A stretch of DNA of 64,000 nt from Mumia xiangluensis (GTDB taxonomy: Bacteria > Actinomycetota > Actinomycetes > Propionibacteriales > Nocardioidaceae): positions 62,001 to 126,000 of the forward strand of contig NZ_WJYO01000006.1 in NCBI RefSeq assembly GCF_010994095.1. Reading direction: 5' to 3'. Position 1 is the first letter of the stretch, and each line of letters opens with the position of its first letter. This document shows positions 44,731 through 53,237 of the stretch, piece by piece. A program made the translations under genes and the position numbers. The notes under the pieces were generated by a model. The model did no database searches, was not told where the DNA came from, and was given only the letters and a program-made list of their open reading frames with translations.

Positions 44731-45555
44731 GTGAACGTGGTCATCGGCGTGCTCTTCGTGGTGGCGGTGACCGCCCTGACGGTCACCGTCATGCTCGTCG
44801 TCCGCAAGCGCGCGCCGGAGGGCAGCTACTTCTCCGACGGGGATCGCGCCTCGGGGGTCTTCGGCGTTCTCGCGACGGGGTTCGCGGTCATCCTCGGCTT
44901 CATCATCTTCCTCGCCTTCGAGTCGTACGACGCCTCGCGCACCGGTGCTGAGACCGAGGCGCTGGCCGTCGTCCAGCAGGTGGAGACCGCCCAGTTCCTT
45001 CCGCCGGAGATCGGTGAGGAGCTCACGGGCATGCTGATCTGCTATGCGCGGTCGGTCATCGGGACGGAGTGGCCGGCGATGGACGCGGGCACCCTCGGCG
45101 ACGCCTTCAACCCCTGGGGGGCCGAGCTGTTCAGGACGATGCGGGCGTACGAGCCGGAGACGGCGGCCGAGCAGTCGGCGTACGACCGGTGGATGGATCA
45201 GACCGGCGCGCGGGAGGAGGCGCGGATCGACCGGGTCCACGGCGTCGAAGGCGTGGTGCCGCTGCCCATCTGGTTGGGCCTGTTCGTCATCGCGGCGGTG
45301 ATCTTCGCGTACATGCTGTTCTTCGCCGACCGGGCCGAGCGAGCACGGACCCAGGCGATGCTGATGGGGAGCGTCACGTTCGTCATCACCCTCCTGCTGC
45401 TCCTGCTCGTCTTCTTCGACAACCCCCACGGCGACGGTGTGGGCAGGCTCGAGCCCACCGCGATGGAGCGCTCCCTGCGCCTCGTGGACGCCGCCCTCGT
45501 GGTCGCCGGTGTCGACCCGACGATCCCGTGCGACGGCGATGGCCGAGCACGCTGA
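44731..45555 (+). CDS. DUF4239 membrane protein
   Basis: A 274-residue bestrophin-like-domain (DUF4239) membrane protein: two N-terminal helices (residues 4-24 and 45-63), a soluble middle segment (residues 70-165) and two C-terminal helices (residues 178-197 and 208-227). FAVILGFIIFLAFESYDASRTGAE is the family's typical block. Function unknown, possibly channel-like. The next membrane gene overlaps its 3' end by 17 bases. Confidence 0.75.
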   Translation: MNVVIGVLFVVAVTALTVTVMLVVRKRAPEGSYFSDGDRASGVFGVLATGFAVILGFIIFLAFESYDASRTGAETEALAVVQQVETAQFLPPEIGEELTGMLICYARSVIGTEWPAMDAGTLGDAFNPWGAELFRTMRAYEPETAAEQSAYDRWMDQTGAREEARIDRVHGVEGVVPLPIWLGLFVIAAVIFAYMLFFADRAERARTQAMLMGSVTFVITLLLLLLVFFDNPHGDGVGRLEPTAMERSLRLVDAALVVAGVDPTIPCDGDGRAR

Positions 45556-46189
45556 GCCGTCCCGCGAGCGGGGCACCGTGTTCCGCGACCTCGTGGTCAC
45601 GGTCCTCCTCGTGGTCGCGGCGGTCGCGACGTCCTGGAGCAGCTATCAGGCCGCCCGCTGGCACGGCGAGCAGGCCGAGGCTGCGAGCCGTACGAGTGCG
45701 ATCCGGTTCGAGGCCGCTCGCGAGCAGGGGTTGGCGGAGGCCCAGAACGAGATCGACGTGGCGACGTTCATCGCCTGGGTCGACGCGGACCGTACTGGGG
45801 AGCCGGAGCTGGCGGCGTTCTACGAGGCCAGGTTCCGGCCGGAGTTCCAACCTGCGTTCGAGGCGTGGAAGGCGACGGACCCGTTCACCGACCGGGCGGC
45901 GCCGCCGACACCGTTCGCGATGCCCGAGTACGACGTGGCGGCGAGCGCGAAGGCCGACCAGCTCGACCGCGAGGCCGACGCGTCGGCTGCGGAGGTACGG
46001 GAGGACATCCAGCGGGCGGGCAACTACGTGCTGACGGTCGTCCTGTACGCGGTCGCACTGTTCTTCGCCGGCATGAGCACGAAGATCGGCAACCGGCGCC
46101 TGCAGACGGTCATGATCGTCGCCGGCTACGTGGTGCTCGTCGGCGCGATCGCCTGGGTCGCGACGTTCCCCGTCAGCATCGCCGTCTGA
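45539..46189 (+). CDS. Membrane protein partner of the DUF4239 gene
   Basis: Unrecognised 216-residue protein: one helix near residues 18-36, a long helical extracytoplasmic or cytoplasmic insert (residues 40-155, rich in Ala/Glu/Arg), then two helices (residues 160-178 and 188-208). Overlap of 17 bases with the DUF4239 gene implies co-translation and probably a shared complex. Confidence 0.7.
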   Translation: MAEHAEPSRERGTVFRDLVVTVLLVVAAVATSWSSYQAARWHGEQAEAASRTSAIRFEAAREQGLAEAQNEIDVATFIAWVDADRTGEPELAAFYEARFRPEFQPAFEAWKATDPFTDRAAPPTPFAMPEYDVAASAKADQLDREADASAAEVREDIQRAGNYVLTVVLYAVALFFAGMSTKIGNRRLQTVMIVAGYVVLVGAIAWVATFPVSIAV

Positions 46190-46198
46190 TCTGCGCCG

Positions 46199-46759
46199 TC
46201 AGTCGAGCACCGGTGCGTAGGTGAGGAGCACGTTGCCGCCGTCGAACTCCCGCAGCCCCGTTCGCCTCAGCGGCACCGGTCCGGCGAGCCCGCCGAGCAC
46301 GCTCTGGCCCTGCCCGAGCGCGACCGGGTTCACGATGATCCGCACCTCGTCCACGACGCCGGTCGGGAGCAGCTCGGCGACGAGGGTCGAGCTGCCGAAG
46401 ATGGCGATGTCCTTGCCCGGCTTCTCCTTGAGCGACCGGACGTGCTCGGCGATCCCGTCCGGCACGAACGTCGTCGGGCCCCATGCATGCTCACTCATGG
46501 TGCGCGACGCGACCACCTTGGGCAGGTCGTTCATGAAGCCGGCGACGACCGGGTCCTCCGCGTACGCCTCTGGGGTCGGCCAGTAGGAGGCCATCATCTC
46601 GAACGTGACGCGCCCCATCACGATCGTGTCGATCTGGCCCTCCTGCGAGCGCGAGTACTCCTCGAACTCCTCGTCGATGTCGAACCACTCGGTGCCTCCT
46701 CCCGCGTCGGCGTGGTATCCGTCCACCGACGTCAGCAAGAACGCGTACACAGTGCGCAT
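46199..46759 (-). CDS. Dihydrofolate reductase-like (RibD C-terminal) protein
   Basis: A 186-residue RibD_C family reductase. It has VYAFLLTSVDGYHADAGG at the start, IVMGRVTFEMMASYW near residue 45 and IAIFGSSTLVAELLPTGVVDE as cofactor loop. GGAGG lies upstream of the ATG. Typical of actinobacterial accessory reductases with unknown substrate. Stands alone between the DUF4239 unit and a divergent dehydratase gene. Confidence 0.82.
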   Translation of the reverse strand: MRTVYAFLLTSVDGYHADAGGGTEWFDIDEEFEEYSRSQEGQIDTIVMGRVTFEMMASYWPTPEAYAEDPVVAGFMNDLPKVVASRTMSEHAWGPTTFVPDGIAEHVRSLKEKPGKDIAIFGSSTLVAELLPTGVVDEVRIIVNPVALGQGQSVLGGLAGPVPLRRTGLREFDGGNVLLTYAPVLD

Positions 46760-46843
46760 GGACCCTCCTCAGGTGCGGTTGCTCCTGGAGATGACGGTGC
46801 AGGACGGGCGAACTCATCGGTGCGCGGTGGCAGACTCGGCAAG

Positions 46844-47839
46844 ATGACCGACACGTACGCCGTACCGACCGCTTCAGGGCTTCCCGACCACGCCGACCTC
46901 CTCGACGCCACACGCACGGTCCGTCAGGTGTTTGCCGCCACGCCGCAGCAGGTGTGGCCGCTGCTGTCCCAGGCCTTGGGGACCACCGCCTGGGTCAAGC
47001 ACGAGAACCACACGCCGCTCGGCGCCTTCAAGGCACGCAGTGCGCTGGTCTACTTCGACCGGTTGGCGCGCAGCGGGGAGCTGCCGGCCGGCGTCGTGTC
47101 GGCGACGCGTGGCAACCACGGCCAGGCACTGGCGTTCGCCGCGGCGCAGCACGGGATCCCGGCGACCGTCGTCGTGCCGCGGGGCAACAGCCGTGAGAAG
47201 AACGCCGCCATGCAGGCGCTCGGTGCCGATCTGGTCGAGTACGGCGACGACTTCCAGGAGTCGCTCGAGCACGCCGCCCGGATGGCAGACGAACGCGGGA
47301 TCGCGCTCGCGCCGAACTTCCACCCGTGGCTGGTGGCCGGCGCAGGGACGTACGCGATGGAGCTGTTGACGGCGGTGCCGGACCTCGACGTGGTCTACGT
47401 GCCGATCGGCCTGGGCTCCGGGGTGTGCGGCATGCTCGCTGCCAAGGCGGCACTCCGGCACCCCGTCGAGGTCGTCGGCGTCGTCTCGGCGGGTGCGACG
47501 GCGTACGCGGACTCCCTAACCGCCGGGACGCTGGTGTCCTCGCCCGTGACGACGCAGATCGCCGACGGGATGGCCTGCCGCACCCCCGTCTCGGAGGCTC
47601 TCGCGCTCATCCGGGACGGGGTCTCGCGACTCGTCGTGGTGAGCGACGAGGAGGTCGCGGATGCGATGCGGCTGCTGTTCCGCGCGACACACAACGTCGC
47701 CGAGGGGGCCGGAGCCGCTGCCACGGCCGCCGCCGCGCAGGACCGGGCCCGCAACCAGGGCCGTACGATCGGCGTCGTCGTCACCGGCGGCAACGTCGAC
47801 ACCGACGTGTACGCCGCTGCGCTCGGGCGACCGGCATGA
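46844..47839 (+). CDS. Threonine/serine dehydratase-like PLP enzyme
   Basis: Fold-type II PLP enzyme of 331 residues. Schiff-base lysine in HTPLGAFKARSAL (near residue 64), the phosphate-binding glycine loop GLGSGVCG and the substrate loop SATRGNHGQ are present. Related to threonine dehydratases and the hydroxyectoine-catabolic EutB group; without context the substrate is open. CAGACT ends seven bases before the ATG, possibly a leaderless start. It overlaps the DUF1801 gene as ATGA. Confidence 0.82.
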   Translation: MTDTYAVPTASGLPDHADLLDATRTVRQVFAATPQQVWPLLSQALGTTAWVKHENHTPLGAFKARSALVYFDRLARSGELPAGVVSATRGNHGQALAFAAAQHGIPATVVVPRGNSREKNAAMQALGADLVEYGDDFQESLEHAARMADERGIALAPNFHPWLVAGAGTYAMELLTAVPDLDVVYVPIGLGSGVCGMLAAKAALRHPVEVVGVVSAGATAYADSLTAGTLVSSPVTTQIADGMACRTPVSEALALIRDGVSRLVVVSDEEVADAMRLLFRATHNVAEGAGAAATAAAAQDRARNQGRTIGVVVTGGNVDTDVYAAALGRPA

Positions 47840-48261
47840 GCGGCCGGTCGGTCGACGAGCACCTCGCCGCGGTGACGCCCGCCAAGCGACGGCGCGACGC
47901 GGAGACGCTTCTGGCGATGATGGCGCGGGTCACGGGGGAGGAGCCCACGATGTGGGCGACGATCGTCGCCTTCGGTAGCTACCACTACCGGTACGCGAGC
48001 GGCAGGGAGGGCGACGCGCCGGCGGCGGGCTTCGCACCCCGCAAGGCCGCCACGACGATCTACCTGGCGGACGGCGTCGACACGTACGCCGCTGAGCTCG
48101 CGCGGCTCGGTCCCCACAGCACCGGTGTCGGGTGCCTGTACATCAAGGACCTCGAGGCGGTCGACCTCGACGTGCTGGAGCAGATCGTGGCGGCGTCGTA
48201 CGCGCGGGTGACCGAAGGCACGTTCGGCGAGCGTGCTCGCGACGGCGGCGCCGACGCCTGA
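47836..48261 (+). CDS. DUF1801 protein
   Basis: A 141-residue DUF1801 (YdhG-like) protein: VDEHLAAVTPAKRRRDAETLLAMM at the start, FGSYHYRYASGREGD and the LYIKDLEAVDLDVLEQIV C-terminal block. Relatives include the iron-chaperone frataxin-like YdhG, but function here is unknown. Translationally coupled to the dehydratase gene. Confidence 0.8.
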   Translation: MSGRSVDEHLAAVTPAKRRRDAETLLAMMARVTGEEPTMWATIVAFGSYHYRYASGREGDAPAAGFAPRKAATTIYLADGVDTYAAELARLGPHSTGVGCLYIKDLEAVDLDVLEQIVAASYARVTEGTFGERARDGGADA

Positions 48262-48270
48262 CGCGGGGGC

Positions 48271-48840
48271 TCAGAGCATCCGTCGGAGGAAGCGGTCGCG
48301 GTCGACGAGCTGGTGCTTGAGCGCGAAGCCGACGTGGAGGGCGATCGCCGCATACAGCACGAGGTGGCTCGCCACGTGCAGCGCGACCAGGGTGTCGTCG
48401 TCGGCGAACGACCACGGCGCCTGCCACTCGCCCTTGTCGCTGGTCTCGAAGTCCTCGCCGGAGCCGAGCACCAGCGCCAGGCCCGTCAGCGGGACGACGA
48501 ACAGCAGCGCGTAGAGGGAGCGCTCCACCACGGTGGCGAACCGCCGCTCGCGGGGTGTGAGAGTCGGCGGCCACGGCGGCAACGTGGTGATGAGGCGCCA
48601 GGCGAGGCGCACCACGGCGAGAGCGAGGATGGCGAGCCCGAGCGCCATGTGCAGCGGCAGCAGGAGGTCCTCGTCACCGTCGTACGCGCTGTCCACCCAG
48701 CCGTCGAGCGGCCCTCCGCCGCCGGTCATGGTGTAGCCGACGAGGAGCTGGGCCACCAGGGCGAGCACCGTCACCCAGTGCAGCAGGCGTGCGACGACGC
48801 CGTGCCGGGCCACCGTGGGAGGTGCCGCGCTGACGACCAC
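48271..48840 (-). CDS. Cytochrome b561
   Basis: Membrane dihaem b-type cytochrome of the prokaryotic b561 family, 189 residues with four helices. Haem-ligand histidines are likely those in RLLHWVTVLAL (helix 1), LPLHMALGLAIL (helix 2), LHVASHLVLYAAIALHVGFALKHQ (helix 4). It moves electrons from quinol to an acceptor such as superoxide. GTG start chosen because GGAGG lies four bases upstream; the frame is open further upstream without support. Confidence 0.8.
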   Translation of the reverse strand: MVVSAAPPTVARHGVVARLLHWVTVLALVAQLLVGYTMTGGGGPLDGWVDSAYDGDEDLLLPLHMALGLAILALAVVRLAWRLITTLPPWPPTLTPRERRFATVVERSLYALLFVVPLTGLALVLGSGEDFETSDKGEWQAPWSFADDDTLVALHVASHLVLYAAIALHVGFALKHQLVDRDRFLRRML

Positions 48841-48969
48841 CGGGCCTCCGATCGCGACGAGGGGACAGGCGCTCAGGATCGCTGCCCGGCGGTGCGTCCG
48901 CAAGGCGTCGATGAGTCCCGCGCGCGGATGCGGTCGTACGAGCAGACCGACTCCCACCGGAGGTGCACC

Positions 48970-49317
48970 ATGGCGACCGGAGCCGAGCGGGCGCAGACGG
49001 CCCAGCAGATGTTCGACTCGTACCGTGCTCAGGACCGCGCGACGGCGGAAGCGCTCATTGCTCCGGACTTCGTGTTCACGAGCCCGCAGGACGACCACAT
49101 CGACCGCGCGGCGTACTTCGAGCGGTGCTTCCCGACCGCCGACCGCTTCACGCGCCAGGAGCTGCTGCACGTCGTGGAGGTAGGGGCCGAGGACGTGGTG
49201 ATGGTCTACGAGTACGACGTCCGTGACGGCGGCACGTTCCGTAACGCGGAGCTCCTCACCGTCGTGGACGGCCGGCTCACGGAGGTCCAGGTGTTCTTCG
49301 GCGGCGCCGCGCGCTGA
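48970..49317 (+). CDS. SnoaL/NTF2-like protein
   Basis: A 115-residue cone-shaped NTF2-fold protein of the SnoaL_2 group: YRAQDRATAEALIAPDFVFTSPQDD and VVMVYEYDVRDGGTFRNAELLTVVDG are typical. Enzyme or binding function unknown. CGGAGGTG precedes the ATG. Divergent from cytochrome b561 across 129 bases. Confidence 0.78.
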   Translation: MATGAERAQTAQQMFDSYRAQDRATAEALIAPDFVFTSPQDDHIDRAAYFERCFPTADRFTRQELLHVVEVGAEDVVMVYEYDVRDGGTFRNAELLTVVDGRLTEVQVFFGGAAR

Positions 49318-49326
49318 GGCGGTGGC

Positions 49327-49830
49327 TCACTTCGGCGCCCATCCGAACATCTCTGCCGCGGGGAGGGTCGCGCCGTCGAGTCGGCCGAGCGCGTCGACGA
49401 TCCGGCGTTCCTCCCAGCGAAGGTGCGACTCGAGCACGGAGGCGAGGCCGGCGACCTCGCCGCGGAGGCGTTCGTGGGCTGAGTGATCGGCATCCGCGGC
49501 CTCGGACGCCAGGTGCTCGATCCGCCCGAGAAGGTGAGCCACCAACGTGTGGTCGTGCTCCAGCTCGGCGAGCACGGGTGCCAGCTCGGGAACGACCGCG
49601 GCGAGCGCTGGGAAGGCGGTGCGGTCCTCGCTCGAGTGGTGCTGCGTGACGGCGGTGCAGAACGCGAGGCAGTGCTGGCGGAGCGAGCGGGGGAGCAGGG
49701 GAGCGGCGCTGTCGGAATCGGGAGAGTCGAAGGCGTCGACGAGTCGGTCGAGGTGGGTCCGCAGCTCGTCGTGCACCGCGACGAGGGCGGTCCCGAGAGC
49801 GAGGGCGCGGTCGGATTCTTGGGAAGGCAT
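49327..49830 (-). CDS. Hemerythrin HHE-domain protein
   Basis: A 167-residue four-helix protein with putative di-iron ligands: His in ALVAVHDELRTHLDRL, HHSSED, EHDHTLVAHLL and HLRWEERRI. Such proteins bind oxygen or protect iron centres; also used as sensors. Start ATG at 49830 opens the domain. Tail-to-tail with the SnoaL-like gene, head-to-head with the hydrolase gene. Confidence 0.85.
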   Translation of the reverse strand: MPSQESDRALALGTALVAVHDELRTHLDRLVDAFDSPDSDSAAPLLPRSLRQHCLAFCTAVTQHHSSEDRTAFPALAAVVPELAPVLAELEHDHTLVAHLLGRIEHLASEAADADHSAHERLRGEVAGLASVLESHLRWEERRIVDALGRLDGATLPAAEMFGWAPK

Positions 49831-49891
49831 AGGCGGCAAGTCTCGACGGCCTGACGGGACGAGGGCAAGCCGCGCTGGGAGACTCGTGCCC

Positions 49892-50734
49892 ATGGGCTCC
49901 TTCACCGCGTTCGACGGGACCTCGCTCGCCTTCCACGCGTCGGGCAACGGTGACCCGCTGGTCTGCGTCCCGGGCGGCCCCATGCTGGACTCCGAGTACC
50001 TCGGCGACCTCGGTGGGCTCGCCACGCACCGACAGCTGATCCTCCTCGACCCGCGAGGGACCGGGGCGTCGGCGGTTCCCGATGATCCGGCCTCGTACCG
50101 CTGCGACCGTCAGGTCGACGACGTCGAGGCGCTCCGCGAGCATCTTGAGCTCGAGCGGCTCGACCTTCTCGGGCACTCGGCCGGAGCGAATGTGGCCGTA
50201 CGCTACGCGGAGCGCCATCCCGGACGCGTCGACCGGCTCCTCCTGATCACGCCGAGCACCATGGCGCTCGGTGTCACGGTCTCAGCGGCGCAGCGGGTGC
50301 AGACGGCGCGTCTGCGGCAGGGCGAGCCGTGGTTCGCCGAGGCGTTCCGTGCGCTCGAGGACGTGCTGGCCGGCACGGCGGGGCCAGATCCGCGCCACGC
50401 CGTCGAGCCGTTCTGGCACGGGCGCTGGGATGCTGCGGCCCAGGCTCACCACGCTGCGCAGGGGCAGCGACGCGCTGCCGCCGACGTCGTCGACGCGTTC
50501 GTGGCCGACGGGGCGTTCGCACCACGAGCCACACGTACGGCGCTGGCCTCGTTCGACCGCCCTGTCCTCGTGCTCGCCGGAGAGGTCGACCTGAACTCCC
50601 CGCCATCGGCGATGCGGGACGTCGCCGCAGTCTTCCCCGGCTCACGTCTGGTGGTGCAGCCCGGGGCGGGGCACTACCCGTGGCTGGACGACGCGAACGC
50701 CTTCGTCGCGACCGTGGAGGCGTTCCTCAGCTGA
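49892..50734 (+). CDS. Alpha/beta hydrolase (proline iminopeptidase-like)
   Basis: A 280-residue alpha/beta hydrolase: oxyanion motif CVPGGPMLDSEYLG, LLDPRGTGAS, nucleophile elbow LLGHSAGANVA (Ser near residue 95), Asp in VLAGEVDLNSPP and His in PGAGHYPWLDD. The PGGPG-like start resembles proline iminopeptidases. The 3' end overlaps the GNAT remnant on the other strand by eight bases. GAGACT ends seven bases before the ATG, possibly leaderless. Confidence 0.82.
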   Translation: MGSFTAFDGTSLAFHASGNGDPLVCVPGGPMLDSEYLGDLGGLATHRQLILLDPRGTGASAVPDDPASYRCDRQVDDVEALREHLELERLDLLGHSAGANVAVRYAERHPGRVDRLLLITPSTMALGVTVSAAQRVQTARLRQGEPWFAEAFRALEDVLAGTAGPDPRHAVEPFWHGRWDAAAQAHHAAQGQRRAAADVVDAFVADGAFAPRATRTALASFDRPVLVLAGEVDLNSPPSAMRDVAAVFPGSRLVVQPGAGHYPWLDDANAFVATVEAFLS

Positions 50735-51023
50735 GGGTCTGCTCGGCGGCCAGACGGGCGTGAACGTGCATGTCGTGCCCCCCGTCGGCGTGCAGGGCGG
50801 CCGAGCGCCGCGTCCCCTCGAGCGGGAACCCCGCATGGGTCGCGACGCGGCACGAGGCGGGGTTCGCGGTCGAGTGCTCGATCTCGAGCCGGTGGAAGCC
50901 GACGTCGTGGAGCAGCCGTGACGCCGCGGCGCGTACGGCGCGGGTGGCGACGCCACGTCCTCGCGCCGAGGCGAGCGCAGAAACGTCGATCGGTCGCCAC
51001 GGGCGGAACGTGAGCTCGTCCAC
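50727..51023 (-). pseudogene. GNAT acetyltransferase remnant with internal deletion (RimJ-like)
   Basis: The 98-residue frame begins like a RimJ-type acetyltransferase (VDELTFRPWRPIDVSALAS) and then jumps directly to the acetyl-CoA site (ARGRGVATRAVRAAASRLLHDVG, then NPASCRVATHAGFPLEGTRR). About 60-80 residues that normally lie between these blocks, including the central beta-strands, are missing while the frame is kept. It is probably a deleted, non-functional gene; a small functional fragment is less likely. Overlaps the hydrolase gene tail by eight bases. Confidence 0.65.
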
Positions 51024-51083
51024 AGTGATGGTGGGTTTCGAAGCCGTCGGGCGCGAGCGTCGTGAGCGCCCTACCCTGAACCG

Positions 51084-51428
51084 ATGGGGACCGTCGACGA
51101 CTACGTGTCCGAGCTCGAGGAGCCGCGCCGCACGGTGATCGCTGCCTTGTACGCCGCGGCGGCCGAAGCCGTCCCTGAGGCGGAGCAGGGCAAGGGGTAC
51201 GGGATGCCGGCGCTCGTCTACCGCGGCAAGCCGCTCGTGAGCGTGATGGCGACGAAGAAGCACCTGTCGCTGTTCCCGTTCAGCAGCGACGTCGTGGCGC
51301 AGTTCGAGAAGGATCTCGACGGCTTCGACACGGCGAAGGGGACGATCCGGTTCCAGGAGGAGGAGCCGCTCCCGACGGGCCTGGCCGCGCGGATCGTCGC
51401 TGCCCGACGGGCACAGATCGACGGCTGA
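51084..51428 (+). CDS. DUF1801 protein (YdhG-like)
   Basis: A 114-residue DUF1801 protein: VDDYVSELEEPRRTVIAALYA, KGYGMPALVYRGKPLVSVMATKKHLSLFPF and IRFQEEEPLP are the family blocks. This form resembles the YdhG/frataxin-like iron chaperone type more than the 47836 paralogue. TACCCT ends six bases before the ATG, so the transcript is likely leaderless. Confidence 0.83.
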   Translation: MGTVDDYVSELEEPRRTVIAALYAAAAEAVPEAEQGKGYGMPALVYRGKPLVSVMATKKHLSLFPFSSDVVAQFEKDLDGFDTAKGTIRFQEEEPLPTGLAARIVAARRAQIDG

Positions 51429-51444
51429 CGCCCGCCTGCGCAGG

Positions 51445-51897
51445 TCAGTGGACGGGCGCCACCAGGCCGCCGACCACGTCGACGAGGGTCTTGAGCTCCG
51501 GCACCGCGCGGGCGTCCTCCAGGGTGCGTTCGAGCACCTCGTCGTGGACGGGCCGCGCCTTCTCGAGGAGCGCTCGCCCTTGTGGTGTCAGCTCGGTGTA
51601 GATGCCGCGACGGTCGTCGGCGCACAGGATCCGCGTGAGGATGCCGCGGTCCTCGAGCCGGTTGACGAGGCGGGTGGTCGCGGAGGGGGAGAGGGCCGCG
51701 GCGCGGGAGAGCTGCTGCATCCTCATGTGCCAGCCGTCCTGCCGGCCGAGGGCGTCCATCACGGTGAACTCCACGACGGAGAGACCCACCTGCGCGCTGA
51801 GCTGACGCTCGAGCTCGGTCTCGATCAGAGCGTGGAGCGACGCCAGCGTGCGCCAGCCCTGGGACCGGACCTCGACGGCGTCGTCGGAGATGCCCAT
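51445..51897 (-). CDS. MarR-family transcriptional regulator
   Basis: A 150-residue MarR repressor with winged helix (MQQLSRAAALSPSATTRLVNRLEDRGILTR, then CADDRRGIYTELTPQG wing) and flanking dimerisation helices. GAGGTGG lies upstream of the ATG at 51897. Divergent from the MFS/aldo-keto reductase operon, whose expression it probably represses through palindromes at 51918-51973. Ligand unknown. Confidence 0.87.
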   Translation of the reverse strand: MGISDDAVEVRSQGWRTLASLHALIETELERQLSAQVGLSVVEFTVMDALGRQDGWHMRMQQLSRAAALSPSATTRLVNRLEDRGILTRILCADDRRGIYTELTPQGRALLEKARPVHDEVLERTLEDARAVPELKTLVDVVGGLVAPVH

Positions 51898-51917
51898 GTG
51901 TGCCACCTCACCTAGAT

Positions 51918-51973
51918 AGTTGCTTGCGCGGCCTATTGCTGCGTGCAATCGTCAATAGTGCGCGTGTGCAACT
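51918..51973. promoter_or_regulatory. Nested inverted repeats, probable MarR operator
   Basis: Three concentric or overlapping inverted repeats lie between marR and the MFS gene: ATTGC-TGCGT-GCAAT (51935-51949), CTATTG...CAATAG (51933-51958) and AGTTGC...GCAACT (51918-51973). The first has the size and symmetry of MarR sites. Confidence 0.65.
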
Positions 51974-52019
51974 ACCAGCGTACGCGGTCCATACCGGCTC
52001 CACCAGCAAGGAATCAGAG

Positions 52020-53237
52020 ATGCCTGCAGGACTGATCGCGCTCGCCCTGGGCGGGTTCGGCATCGGCCTCACGGAGTTCGTCATCATGGGCCTGCTGCCC
52101 GAGGTCGCCACCGACTTCGGAGTCAGCGAGGCGGCGGCAGGATGGCTCATCACGGGCTACGCGTTGAGCGTCGTCGTGGGGGCGCTGGGCCTGACCGCCG
52201 CCACGACGCGTCTACCGCGCAGGCGCGTGCTGCTCGGGCTGCTCGTGCTGTTCGTCGCCGGGAACATGACGTCGGCTCTCGCCCCGTCGTACGAGGTGAT
52301 GCTTGCAGGGCGCGTCATCGCCGCCTTGTGCCACGGGGCGTTCTTCGGGATCGGCGCGGTCGTCGCGGCCAGCTTCGTGCCCGCAGAGAAGAAGGCGGGC
52401 GCCGTCGCGATCATGTTCACCGGCCTCACCGCCGCGAACGTCTTCGGTGTGCCGTTCGGGACCTTCCTCGGCCAGCAGCTCGGGTGGCGCTCGACCTTCT
52501 GGGCGATCACGGTGATCGGCGTGGTCGCCTTCCTGGGCGTCCTCGCCCTCGTGCCGGACGACCGCAGAAGTCATGTGCCCACGCGCCTGCGGGAGGAGTT
52601 CCACGCCTTCCGCAGCGGCCAGGTGTGGTTGTCGCTCGTCGTCACCGTCCTGGGGTTCGGCGGCATGTTCGGCGCTTTCACCTACATCGCATACACCCTG
52701 ACGGAGGTCTCAGGTTTCGCATCCTCGTCCGTACCGTGGCTCCTGGTGCTGTTCGGGCTCGGGCTCCTGGTCGGCAACGTCCTCGGCGGACGGTTCGCCG
52801 ACAGGGCGATCGACGCGACCCTGCTGGTCGTGCTCGCCGGGCTGGTCGCCGTGCTCGTGGCGTTCGCGCTGACGGCGCAGAGCCGGACCGCGACGACGGT
52901 CACGGTGTTTCTCATGGGTGGCCTCGGGTTCGCCACCGTCCCGGGCCTCCAGACCCGGATCATGCGGTACGCGGTGCACGCGCCGTCGCTCGCCTCCGGG
53001 GCCAACATCGCGGCGTTCAATCTCGGCAACGCGCTGGGGGCGTGGATCGGCGGCGTGACGATCACCGCCGGGCTCGGATACACGTCGCCGATCTGGGCGG
53101 GGGCCGTGATCACGTCCCTCGCGCTGATCGTCATGGCGGGCGCGGCGGCCGGAGCGCGTCGTACCGTCCGACAGGAGAAGCTCGCCCCACTACACCCGAC
53201 GTCTTCCCACCAGCTCTCGACAGAAGGAATCGCATGA
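52020..53237 (+). CDS. MFS transporter (DHA1, AraJ-like)
   Basis: A 405-residue major facilitator with 12 helices, of the sugar-efflux/drug-export DHA1 branch: GGFGIGLTEFVIMGLLPEVATDFGVS (residues 10-35, given here as the first helix) is typical of AraJ/Cml-type exporters. AAGGAA precedes the ATG. It overlaps the aldo/keto reductase gene by ATGA. Likely MarR-controlled export of a toxic small molecule, with the reductase modifying it (inference). Confidence 0.87.
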   Translation: MPAGLIALALGGFGIGLTEFVIMGLLPEVATDFGVSEAAAGWLITGYALSVVVGALGLTAATTRLPRRRVLLGLLVLFVAGNMTSALAPSYEVMLAGRVIAALCHGAFFGIGAVVAASFVPAEKKAGAVAIMFTGLTAANVFGVPFGTFLGQQLGWRSTFWAITVIGVVAFLGVLALVPDDRRSHVPTRLREEFHAFRSGQVWLSLVVTVLGFGGMFGAFTYIAYTLTEVSGFASSSVPWLLVLFGLGLLVGNVLGGRFADRAIDATLLVVLAGLVAVLVAFALTAQSRTATTVTVFLMGGLGFATVPGLQTRIMRYAVHAPSLASGANIAAFNLGNALGAWIGGVTITAGLGYTSPIWAGAVITSLALIVMAGAAAGARRTVRQEKLAPLHPTSSHQLSTEGIA

